5,603 nucleotides of DNA from Blautia sp. (GTDB taxonomy: Bacteria > Bacillota > Clostridia > Lachnospirales > Lachnospiraceae), in the NCBI GenBank assembly GCA_017515945.1, contig JAFWDX010000220.1, positions 1-5,603 on the forward strand, read 5' to 3'. The notes beneath the pieces were generated by a model that was not told the origin of the DNA, ran no database searches, and worked only from the letters and a program-made list of their open reading frames with translations. Every line of letters begins with the position of its first letter. Within the stretch, counting starts at the first letter, position 1. Below are positions 1-5,570 of this stretch, in pieces. A program made the translations under genes and the position numbers.

Positions 1-158
1 AAAGTCCATCAGGATTGCATTTGAGATCCTTTTATGATAGAATTCCAGTTATATCTGTATCGTGTACACTGTGCGTTCTGGGGAGTATCGCATAGGAAGT
101 ATGGCAGAGCGGGGTTCTTTTCTAATAAATATATGCAGCCGGAAGACCTGTAAATATG

Positions 159-194
159 GTAACTGTTCAGTCACAAGCTACTTAACAGTTACTG
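159..194 (-). repeat. Short palindromic repeat, copy A, with flanking 6-bp direct repeats
   Basis: A perfect 9-bp inverted repeat, GTAACTGTT (159-167) and AACAGTTAC (184-192), encloses a 16-nt loop. The reverse complement of 159-192 matches 3991-4024 at 30 of 34 positions, including the loop core CTTGTGA, so this is a copy of a repeat family and not a chance hairpin. The hexamer AATATG occurs immediately before it (153-158) and again two bases after it (195-200), which looks like a target-site duplication with TG (193-194) belonging to the element. The copy is oriented opposite to murA. As RNA it would form a hairpin in any murA transcript starting upstream. No transposase is encoded; MITE-like or REP-like are the possible classes. 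Confidence 0.75.
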
Positions 195-290
195 AATATG
201 GATTTTTATACCAGCGGGAACAGATAAACGACTGATCGATTTGTCGCCGCGGTATATACAGAACTTCTCGTATGGGGATTTCTGCTGCAA

Positions 291-296
291 AAGGGG
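291..296 (+). promoter_or_regulatory. murA ribosome binding site
   Basis: AAGGGG lies 8 nt before the ATG at 305 and decides the start. The in-frame ATG at 272 has no purine-rich site at a suitable distance, and its 11 extra residues fall outside the conserved MurA N-terminus. Confidence 0.75.
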
Positions 297-304
297 AAAA
301 AAAA

Positions 305-1597
305 ATGGAACAATATGTGATAAAAGGCGGTAATCCACTTGTAGGGGAAGTCGACATATCAGGCGCAAAAAATGCCGCACTTCCGATCCTGGCAGCGGCG
401 ATCATGACAGACGAGACGATCCTGATCGAAAATCTGCCTGATGTCAGAGATATTAATGTACTTCTGGAGGCGATCGCAGGCATCGGCGCCCATGTGGACC
501 GGGTAGATCGTCATACTGTCAAGATCAACGGATCCACGATCGGTGATCTGAGCGTGGATTATGAGTATATTAAAAAAATCCGCGCTTCCTATTATCTGAT
601 GGGTGCGCTTCTCGGCAAATATAAGCATGCCGAGGTACCGCTTCCCGGAGGATGCAATATCGGGAGCAGACCGATCGACCAGCATCTCAAGGGATTCAGG
701 GCGCTCGGTACGGATGTGGATATCCGTCACGGTGCTATTGTAGCCTGTGCGGAAAACCTTCACGGCAGTCATATTTTCCTGGACGTGGTTTCTGTCGGTG
801 CCACCATCAATATCATGATGGCCGCATCCATGGCCCAGGGACGTACCATTATCGAAAACGCGGCTCGTGAGCCTCATGTGGTTGACGTGGCCAATTTCCT
901 GAACAGCATGGGTGCCAATATAATGGGCGCCGGGACCGATGTCATCAGGATCAGAGGTGTGGAAAAGCTGCATCGCACAGAGTATTCCATCATTCCGGAT
1001 CAGATCGAGGCAGGGACATTTATGTGTGCCGCGGCCGCTACCGGCGGGGATGTGATGGTCCGCAATGTTATTCCCAAGCACCTCGAAGCGACTACAGCCA
1101 AGCTGCTTGAGATCGGCTGTGAGGTTCAGGAGTTTGATGATGCGGTCCGTGTACGGGCTACCCGTAAGCTGCGCCGCACACATGTAAAGACGCTTCCCTA
1201 TCCCGGGTATCCGACGGATATGCAGCCTCAGATCACTGTCACCCTTGCGTTGGCGGACGGGACGAGTATTGTCACAGAGAGCATATTTGAAAACAGATTC
1301 AAATATGTGGATGAGCTGACCCGGATGGGTGCGAGCATTAAAGTAGAGGGAAACACGGCTATTATCGACGGCGTGAACAAATTTACCGGAGCGAGAGTCA
1401 GTGCGCCGGATCTGCGCGCAGGGGCTGCTCTGGTGATCGCAGGTATGGCGGCGGACGGTATCACGGTCGTGGATGATATTAAGTATATACAGCGCGGTTA
1501 TGAAAATTTCGAAGGAAAGCTGCGCAGTCTCGGAGCGGAGATCGAAAAAGTCTCCAGCGAAAAGGAAATACTTAAGTTTCAGCTGAGAGTAGGCTGA
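305..1597 (+). CDS. murA: UDP-N-acetylglucosamine 1-carboxyvinyltransferase (MurA)
   Basis: MurA transfers enolpyruvate from phosphoenolpyruvate to UDP-N-acetylglucosamine, the first committed step of peptidoglycan synthesis, in the cytoplasm. The product is 430 residues, a normal family length, and covers the whole EPSP-synthase-type fold. Visible motifs: SGAKNAALPILAA with Lys22 and Asn23 near the N-terminus; PLPGGCNIGSRPIDQH with catalytic Cys117; YPTDMQPQ with Asp305, the position of the catalytic Asp in the E. coli enzyme; PDLRAGAALV with Arg371; and IQRGYENFEGKLRSLGA with Arg397. Cys117 (codon 653-655) is the residue alkylated by fosfomycin, so by family knowledge this is the drug-sensitive Cys form and not the Asp form. 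The start at 305 is chosen for AAGGGG 8 nt upstream and fit to the family. Many Firmicutes carry two paralogues (murA and murZ/murA2); which one this is cannot be settled here. It stands alone and converges on topB, with a hairpin terminator overlapping its stop. Confidence 0.97.
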   Translation: MEQYVIKGGNPLVGEVDISGAKNAALPILAAAIMTDETILIENLPDVRDINVLLEAIAGIGAHVDRVDRHTVKINGSTIGDLSVDYEYIKKIRASYYLMGALLGKYKHAEVPLPGGCNIGSRPIDQHLKGFRALGTDVDIRHGAIVACAENLHGSHIFLDVVSVGATINIMMAASMAQGRTIIENAAREPHVVDVANFLNSMGANIMGAGTDVIRIRGVEKLHRTEYSIIPDQIEAGTFMCAAAATGGDVMVRNVIPKHLEATTAKLLEIGCEVQEFDDAVRVRATRKLRRTHVKTLPYPGYPTDMQPQITVTLALADGTSIVTESIFENRFKYVDELTRMGASIKVEGNTAIIDGVNKFTGARVSAPDLRAGAALVIAGMAADGITVVDDIKYIQRGYENFEGKLRSLGAEIEKVSSEKEILKFQLRVG

Positions 1598-1631
1598 AAA
1601 AAACAGAGGACGATCGTCCTCTGTTTTTTTT
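1597..1631. terminator. Bidirectional intrinsic terminator between murA and topB
   Basis: CAGAGGAC (1604-1611) pairs perfectly with GTCCTCTG (1616-1623) around a GATC loop. Seven A (1597-1603) precede the stem and eight T (1624-1631) follow it, so the hairpin is followed by a U-tract when read on either strand. It begins at the last base of the murA stop codon and lies 29 bp from the topB stop, so it fits as the shared terminator of the two convergent genes. Confidence 0.95.
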
Positions 1632-1660
1632 CTGATTAAATGTGAGTGTGATAATTATTA

Positions 1661-3859
1661 TTATTTGATTTTAATACCTGAAAGAGCCTGTGCAAATGCG
1701 TTATTGAGAGGCTCTTCATTTTTCTGCTGGCGGAGATATTTCTGTACGTCAGCTTTTTTTACGCCGGCTCCTTCTTTTTCGCGGCGGGCCTGAAAAGCGG
1801 AAAGCCTTTCCTTATACCCGCAGGCGCAGACAAAGGTTTCTTCCTTTCCGCCTGTCAGCAGTTCCATGCGTTTATGGCATTTTGGACAGCGGGCATTTGT
1901 AGTCCGGGCAAGGGTTTCCCTGTATCCGCATTCTCTGTCCTGGCAGACGAGCATCCGGCTGTTTTTTCCGTTGACGGCCAGCAGGTGTTTACCGCAGTTG
2001 GGACATATTTTGGATGTCATGTTTTCATGCCGGTAGGTACCCTGACCGGCGCGGATCTCATCCACGATCCTGCGGGTATAGTCCTCTATGTCAGTCAGAA
2101 AGGCCTGCTGACGTACCTTGCCTGTTGTGATGTCCATGAGGCGCATTTCCCATGAAGCGGTCAGCTCGGGTTTTCTCAGATCCTCGGGAACCAGCTCCAG
2201 GAGCTGTCTGGCCTTGGCAGTCAGATAGATTTCATTCCCCTTTTTTTCCATCATAAAGCTGGAGAACAGTTTGTCTATGATATCCGCACGGGTAGCGACG
2301 GTGCCGAGGCCTCCGGTTTCACCGAGAGTGCGGGCAGCCCTGGCATCCTTGCTCTCCATATATCTGACAGGATTTTCCATGGCAGCCAGGAGTGTGGCTT
2401 CTGTAAAACGTTTCGGCGGTTTTGTCTTCGCACTGTGAACAGCAGCATTCTTTACAGGCAGACGCTGTCCCTGCCTGACCTGAGGAAGCAGCTGAACCGG
2501 ATCCTCTGCGCTGTTGTCCTCGTCTTCCTCCTCGTCATCCTCATAAATGCCGCCGTCATAAGCAGCTCTCCATCCGGGACTGGTGAGGATCTGGCCTCTC
2601 GCGGTAAAGATCTCCTGTGCGCACCGTCCCTCCAGACGGACTTCTTCGTATTCACATGGCGGATATAATACGGCCAGGAAACGACGCACGACCATGTCGT
2701 AGATCCTGCGCTCCTCATTTGTCATATGATCGAGCTGTACATACTGCTCTGTCGGGATGATGGCATGATGGTCTGATACTTTGGCATCGTTGACAAAGCT
2801 TTTATCCGCCTTTATCGGTTTGCGCATGAGAGGGCCGGCCAGGTTACGGTAAGGACCGACGCTGATGGCGGCAAGCCTTTCCTTGATGGTGGGGACCACA
2901 TCCTGGGTCAGATACCTGGAATCGGTTCTGGGATAAGTCAGGACCTTGTGGTTTTCGTAAAGACGCTGCATGATGTTCAACGTCTCTTTTGGTGAATAAC
3001 CGTATTTGCTGCTGGCTTCCCTTTGCAGGGTAGTGAGGTCATACAGACCGGGCGCCGGCACCAGTTTCTTTTTCTTTACAACCGTGGACAGGTCGATGGA
3101 AGATCCTTTGACTTTGCTGCAGATCTGGTCTGCGGTGGTTTTGTCATATGTTCTGGCTGAGGAGGTTTTTTTGTCCTTCCAGGAAAAACGGATCCCTCCT
3201 GCCTCCATGGAGACAGTATAGTACTCAACAGGTGTAAAACGCCGGATCTCCTCTTCTCTTTTGCGGATGATGGCCAGAGTAGGGGTCTGGACCCTGCCGC
3301 AGGAGAGCTGCGCATTGTATTTGCATGTGAGGGCGCGGGTCCCGTTCATGCCTACGAGCCAGTCAGCCTGAGCCCTGGCGGAGGCGGCTCTGTACAGATT
3401 GTCATAATCGTGTCCGTTTTTCAGCTTTTCAAAGCCTTCACGGATCGCTTTGTCTGTGACTGAGGAGATCCACAATCTGCGGATGGGCTTGCTGCAGCCT
3501 GCCTTATCCAGGATCCACCGGGCGACCAGCTCTCCCTCCCGTCCCGCGTCAGTGGCAATGATGACGGATCCGATGTCCTGACGGAACAGCTGATCTCTGA
3601 CAGCCTGAAACTGTTTGCGGGTCTGCGGAATGACAACGAGCTTCGGCTCCTTCGGAATCATGGGAAGTGTGGACATTTCCCATTTCTCATACTTTTTGTC
3701 ATATATCTCCGGATCTGCCAGTGTGACCAGATGGCCCAGAGCCCATGTGACAACATAATTTTTTCCCTCCAGGGCTCCGTTCAGCTTTCCGCTGCAGCCC
3801 AGCACACGGGCGATATCCCGGGCGACGGAGGGTTTCTCGGCGAGAATAAGTGATTTCAT
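1661..3859 (-). CDS. topB: DNA topoisomerase III (type IA, TopB)
   Basis: Type IA enzymes cut one DNA strand through a 5'-phosphotyrosine, pass another strand and reseal; TopB chiefly decatenates and resolves replication and recombination intermediates. The 732-residue length fits Bacillus-type TopB. In order: Toprim domain with Glu8 in LAEKPS and TDAGREGE (103-110); the SCGRVQTPTLA motif (186-196); active-site Tyr309 in LTYPRTDSRYL; SDHHAIIPT (362-370); GGLGTVATRADIIDKL (516-531); then two Cys4 zinc ribbons (Cys619, 622, 639, 644 and Cys658, 661, 678, 680) and a basic C-terminal tail. An acidic stretch (about 439-453, mostly Asp/Glu) interrupts the central domain. The second Toprim Asp of DxD is Gly106; I recall this as usual in this TopB subgroup, so it is not taken as a defect. 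The start at 3859 has AAAGGAG 10 nt upstream. Three TAA codons follow in tandem (1663 down to 1655). The gene has its own promoter region, shared divergently with metK. Confidence 0.96.
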   Translation of the reverse strand: MKSLILAEKPSVARDIARVLGCSGKLNGALEGKNYVVTWALGHLVTLADPEIYDKKYEKWEMSTLPMIPKEPKLVVIPQTRKQFQAVRDQLFRQDIGSVIIATDAGREGELVARWILDKAGCSKPIRRLWISSVTDKAIREGFEKLKNGHDYDNLYRAASARAQADWLVGMNGTRALTCKYNAQLSCGRVQTPTLAIIRKREEEIRRFTPVEYYTVSMEAGGIRFSWKDKKTSSARTYDKTTADQICSKVKGSSIDLSTVVKKKKLVPAPGLYDLTTLQREASSKYGYSPKETLNIMQRLYENHKVLTYPRTDSRYLTQDVVPTIKERLAAISVGPYRNLAGPLMRKPIKADKSFVNDAKVSDHHAIIPTEQYVQLDHMTNEERRIYDMVVRRFLAVLYPPCEYEEVRLEGRCAQEIFTARGQILTSPGWRAAYDGGIYEDDEEEDEDNSAEDPVQLLPQVRQGQRLPVKNAAVHSAKTKPPKRFTEATLLAAMENPVRYMESKDARAARTLGETGGLGTVATRADIIDKLFSSFMMEKKGNEIYLTAKARQLLELVPEDLRKPELTASWEMRLMDITTGKVRQQAFLTDIEDYTRRIVDEIRAGQGTYRHENMTSKICPNCGKHLLAVNGKNSRMLVCQDRECGYRETLARTTNARCPKCHKRMELLTGGKEETFVCACGYKERLSAFQARREKEGAGVKKADVQKYLRQQKNEEPLNNAFAQALSGIKIK

Positions 3860-3869
3860 GATATATATG

Positions 3870-3876
3870 CTCCTTT
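3870..3876 (-). promoter_or_regulatory. topB ribosome binding site
   Basis: On the minus strand AAAGGAG lies 10 nt before the ATG at 3859 and fixes that start. Most of it (3872-3876) also lies inside the CCTTTG direct repeat that flanks the adjacent repeat element. If the element inserted here, the duplication kept the ribosome binding site intact. Confidence 0.85.
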
Positions 3877-3877
3877 G

Positions 3878-4024
3878 TTGTAACTGTTCAGTCAGCGCCT
3901 CGCATTTTCTGCGAGGTGCGTGAGAATAAAGTTGAACAGCCAAGGCCAGGCGCACTTCCAATGCGACGAAAGGAGCCTGCGCCTGGCCTCGTAACTGTGA
4001 AGGAACTTGTGAATGAACAGTTAC
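3878..4024 (+). repeat. Compound palindromic element, copy B, in the topB leader (MITE-like)
   Basis: The ends are imperfect 15-bp inverted repeats: GTAACTGTTCAGTCA (3880-3894) and TGAATGAACAGTTAC (4010-4024), matching at 14 of 15. The left end is identical to the first 15 bases of copy A. Inside are GCGCCTCGCA (3895-3904) pairing with TGCGAGGTGC (3910-3919; one G-U as RNA) around a TTTTC loop, a second inverted CTGTTCA/TGAACAG pair (3884-3890, 3933-3939), and a perfect 12-bp stem AGGCCAGGCGCA (3943-3954) with TGCGCCTGGCCT (3978-3989). The right part is a complete short copy (3991-4024). CCTTTG occurs at 3872-3877 and 4025-4030, directly abutting the element if TT (3878-3879) is included, suggesting a 6-bp target-site duplication. 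There is no coding capacity, so movement would need a transposase supplied elsewhere. A structured regulatory leader RNA is the alternative reading. Confidence 0.75.
3991..4024 (+). repeat. 34-bp core repeat unit inside copy B
   Basis: GTAACTGT (3991-3998) and ACAGTTAC (4017-4024) form 8-bp arms around an 18-nt loop that contains CTTGTGA. It is 30/34 identical to the reverse complement of 159-192 and about 28/34 to 4158-4190 with one gap. This unit is the portion shared by all three copies in the window. Confidence 0.8.
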
Positions 4025-4060
4025 CCTTTGGTTATATATTCAGGATAACCAGTGAAGGGT
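4023..4060. other. Long hairpin next to the topB promoter
   Basis: TGGTTAT (4029-4035) pairs with ATAACCA (4045-4051) around a 9-nt loop. ACCCTT (4023-4028) extends the stem with AAGGGT (4055-4060) across a 3-nt bulge (4052-4054), giving 13 bp in all. Neither strand has a T-tract after it, so it is not an intrinsic terminator. It overlaps the candidate topB -10 box, so it may act as a DNA inverted repeat, for example a regulator site, or be incidental. Confidence 0.45.
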
Positions 4061-4070
4061 GAGATGTCAA
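4042..4070 (-). promoter_or_regulatory. Candidate topB promoter
   Basis: On the minus strand a perfect -35 box TTGACA (4070-4065) is followed, after 17 bp, by TATCCT (4047-4042), a 4/6 match to the -10 consensus. The start point would be near 4035. The transcript would then read through copy B before reaching the topB ribosome binding site, a leader of about 176 nt. The -10 box is mediocre, so the call rests mainly on the -35 box, spacing and position. Confidence 0.5.
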
Positions 4071-4102
4071 CGGGAAGACGAGTCTAAATATACATTTCAC
4101 TC

Positions 4103-4130
4103 TTGACAATTAACTTATAAAGAGTATAGT
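4103..4130 (+). promoter_or_regulatory. metK promoter
   Basis: Perfect TTGACA (4103-4108), a 16-bp spacer and TATAGT (4125-4130, 5/6 match) make a strong housekeeping sigma-A type promoter with a start near 4137. The predicted leader of about 240 nt carries repeat copy C and then the SAM riboswitch before the metK start. Its -35 box lies 32 bp from the -35 box of the opposing topB promoter candidate. Confidence 0.85.
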
Positions 4131-4156
4131 GTATACCGTACATGAGGAGTAGTGTT

Positions 4157-4191
4157 TGTAACTGTAAAAAACTTGTGTCTGATCAGTTACA
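4157..4191 (+). repeat. Short palindromic repeat, copy C, in the metK leader
   Basis: TGTAACTG (4157-4164) and CAGTTACA (4184-4191) are perfect 8-bp arms around a 19-nt loop containing CTTGTG, the same core as copies A and B. It lies between the predicted metK start point and the riboswitch aptamer, so it would be transcribed as a hairpin in the metK leader. No matching direct repeat flanks it at the offset seen for copies A and B, so it is either an older, decayed insertion or arose differently. Confidence 0.7.
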
Positions 4192-4217
4192 GATGCTCTT
4201 ACAATTTTATAAAACAG

Positions 4218-4366
4218 CCTTTTATTCAGAGTGGTGGAGATACATAGGATCTGTGAAGCCACGGCAACCCCCTGCCAGAGGGAAGGTGCCAGCCTGAGCG
4301 AGAGATCGAACAATAAAAGGACTGATCCGTGCGATGACAGTCCTGATATAGGGCTGTTTTTATTTT
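4218..4366 (+). promoter_or_regulatory. SAM-I (S-box) riboswitch controlling metK
   Basis: The aptamer spans 4218-4320. P1 is CCTTTTATT (4218-4226) with AATAAAAGG (4312-4320), 9 perfect pairs. P2a is GTGG/CCAC (4231-4234, 4259-4262), with kink-turn-like GA-rich internal sequence, and P2b is AGAT/ATCT (4238-4241, 4249-4252). The P2 loop TAGG (4245-4248) can form the family pseudoknot with CCTG (4293-4296). The conserved GGCAACC (4263-4269) and AAGGTGCCA (4283-4291) frame P3 (CCCT/AGGG, 4270-4273 and 4279-4282). P4 is CGA/TCG (4299-4301, 4306-4308) capped by GAGA. Without SAM, AGGACTG (4318-4324) pairs with CAGTCCT (4338-4344) as antiterminator. With SAM, P1 holds 4318-4320 and CAGTCCT is free to form the terminator. 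Binding of SAM should therefore stop transcription before metK, a direct product-feedback loop. Confidence 0.96.
4338..4366 (+). terminator. Riboswitch-controlled terminator before metK
   Basis: CAGTCCT (4338-4344) pairs with AGGGCTG (4350-4356; one G-U) around GATAT, followed by TTTTTATTTT (4357-4366). The 5' arm is also the 3' arm of the antiterminator, so the two are exclusive. The U-tract ends 2 nt before the metK ribosome binding site. Confidence 0.92.
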
Positions 4367-4378
4367 ACAGGAGGATAT

Positions 4379-5566
4379 ATGGAAAAAATACTTTTTACAT
4401 CAGAGTCAGTGACTGAGGGGCATCCGGATAAGGTCTGCGACGCAGTGTCCGATGCGATCCTGGATGCGTTGATCGAGCAGGATCCGATGAGCCGTGTGGC
4501 ATGTGAAACCGCCACATCAACGGGTTTTGTGCTGGTTATGGGCGAGATCACTTCCAATGCGGTGATCGATTATCAGAAGATCGTGCGGGATACTGTGCGT
4601 GAGATCGGTTATAATAACGCGGATTACGGATTCGATGCGGATACGTGTGCGGTATTTACGGCGATTGACAAACAGTCCACGGATATTGCAATGGGTGTGG
4701 ATAAAGCACTTGAGCTCAAGGAAAATGAGATGAATGAGGATGAGCTCGATGCCATCGGCGCGGGAGATCAGGGTCTGCAGTTCGGATATGCCACGAATGA
4801 AACGCCTGAATATATGCCCTATGCCATTAATCTGGCCCATAAGCTCGCGCGTCAGCTGACAAAGGTGCGCAAAGATGGCGTTCTTCCTTACCTTCGTCCG
4901 GATGGAAAGACGCAGGTGACAGTCGAGTATGGCGAGGACGGAAAACCGGCCCGCATTGATGCTGTTGTGTGCTCCACACAGCATGACCCGGATGTATCTC
5001 AGGAGCAGATCCATGAGGATATCCGCAAATATGTGTTTGACGCGATTATTCCTGAGAATATGGTTGATGATCAGACCCGGTATTATATCAATCCGACCGG
5101 ACGTTTCGTCATAGGCGGACCTCACGGTGACAGCGGCCTGACCGGACGCAAGATCATCGTGGATACGTATGGCGGCACAGGACGTCATGGCGGCGGTGCT
5201 TTTTCAGGCAAGGACTGCACAAAGGTTGACCGCTCTGCCGCGTATGCTGCCCGTTATGTCGCAAAAAATATCGTGGCTGCCGGACTTGCGGACAGATGTG
5301 AGATCCAGCTTTCCTATGCCATCGGCGTGGCGCATCCTACTTCTGTTCATGTTGAAACCTTCGGAACAGGAAAACTGCCGGAGGCCCGTCTGGTTGAAAT
5401 CGTGAGAGAAAACTTTGATCTGAGGCCTGCAGGCATCATCCGGATGCTGGATCTGCGTCGGCCGATCTATAAGCAGACGGCGGCCTATGGACACTTCGGA
5501 CGTACGGATGTGGATCTGCCTTGGGAGCATACGGATAAGGCAGAGATTTTGAGAAAATATCTGTAA
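4379..5566 (+). CDS. metK: S-adenosylmethionine synthetase (methionine adenosyltransferase)
   Basis: MetK joins methionine and ATP to make SAM, the main methyl donor, releasing phosphate and pyrophosphate in the cytoplasm; the family works as a tetramer. The 395-residue product is full length. Visible motifs: EGHPDK (13-18) with His15 and Asp17 at the active site; CETATSTG (42-49) with Glu43, a metal-site residue in the family; [12 protein letters not shown] (127-138), the first family signature and gating loop; [18 protein letters not shown] (241-258); GGGAFSGKD (271-279), the second signature; and TAAYGHFGR (367-375). Cys280 stands where many homologues have Pro (SGKDPTKVDRS). The start has AGGAGG (4369-4374) only 4 nt upstream, a short but workable spacing. 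The stop TAA is followed at once by an in-frame TGA. The upstream SAM-I riboswitch agrees independently with the function, since SAM is the product. Confidence 0.98.
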   Translation: MEKILFTSESVTEGHPDKVCDAVSDAILDALIEQDPMSRVACETATSTGFVLVMGEITSNAVIDYQKIVRDTVREIGYNNADYGFDADTCAVFTAIDKQSTDIAMGVDKALELKENEMNEDELDAIGAGDQGLQFGYATNETPEYMPYAINLAHKLARQLTKVRKDGVLPYLRPDGKTQVTVEYGEDGKPARIDAVVCSTQHDPDVSQEQIHEDIRKYVFDAIIPENMVDDQTRYYINPTGRFVIGGPHGDSGLTGRKIIVDTYGGTGRHGGGAFSGKDCTKVDRSAAYAARYVAKNIVAAGLADRCEIQLSYAIGVAHPTSVHVETFGTGKLPEARLVEIVRENFDLRPAGIIRMLDLRRPIYKQTAAYGHFGRTDVDLPWEHTDKAEILRKYL

Positions 5567-5570
5567 TGAG

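Larger units (their letters stand above)
1..304. other. Non-coding region upstream of murA
   Basis: No gene is supported in these 304 bases. The three forward frames are closed by stops early (for example TGA at 35-37 in frame 2 and TAG at 108-110 in frame 3), so at most a few C-terminal codons of an upstream gene could be present, and none is recognisable. The best promoter-like pair is TTGCAT (15-20), 17 bp, TAGAAT (38-43); its -35 box is poor and I do not call it. The region holds one copy of the dispersed palindromic repeat (159-194) and the murA ribosome binding site at its right edge. The murA promoter is therefore unassigned: it lies either in this region or upstream of the window. Confidence 0.6.

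Noticed and set aside
2..37. C-terminal codons of an upstream gene ending at TGA 35-37
   Set aside because: Eleven codons are too few to show homology or coding bias, so it is not called.
15..43. Possible murA promoter TTGCAT-17-TAGAAT
   Set aside because: Only three of six -35 bases match, and in AT-rich non-coding DNA such pairs are common by chance. The transcript would also be unusually long before murA.
272..304. Upstream in-frame murA start at 272
   Set aside because: No ribosome binding site precedes it, and the conserved protein starts at MEQYVIKGG (305) with AAGGGG 8 nt upstream.
359..1183. A 274-codon open frame on the minus strand inside murA
   Set aside because: It lies wholly antisense to a gene with clear catalytic motifs, and its translation shows no recognisable family or domain. 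It is a coding shadow.
3412..3550. TopB Toprim defect because Gly106 replaces the second Asp of DxD
   Set aside because: The TDAGREGE form is, to my knowledge, common in this TopB subgroup, and all other catalytic motifs are intact, so it is not taken as inactivation.
3860..3961. N-terminal extension of topB to an ATG at 3961
   Set aside because: The extra 34 codons run through the palindromic repeat, and the TopB family begins at MKSLILAEKPS, which has its own AAAGGAG site at 3870-3876.
153..4191. CRISPR-like array
   Set aside because: The repeat units are palindromic, degenerate, irregularly spaced and kilobases apart; there are no spacers of constant length and no cas genes.
4150..4198. 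Target-site duplication around repeat copy C
   Set aside because: The hexamers at the expected offset (TAGTGT and AGATGC) do not match, and neither do those in the opposite orientation.
4517..5188. A 223-codon open frame on the minus strand inside metK
   Set aside because: It is antisense to a full-length MetK, has no recognisable motif, and no separate promoter or ribosome binding site was seen. It is a coding shadow.
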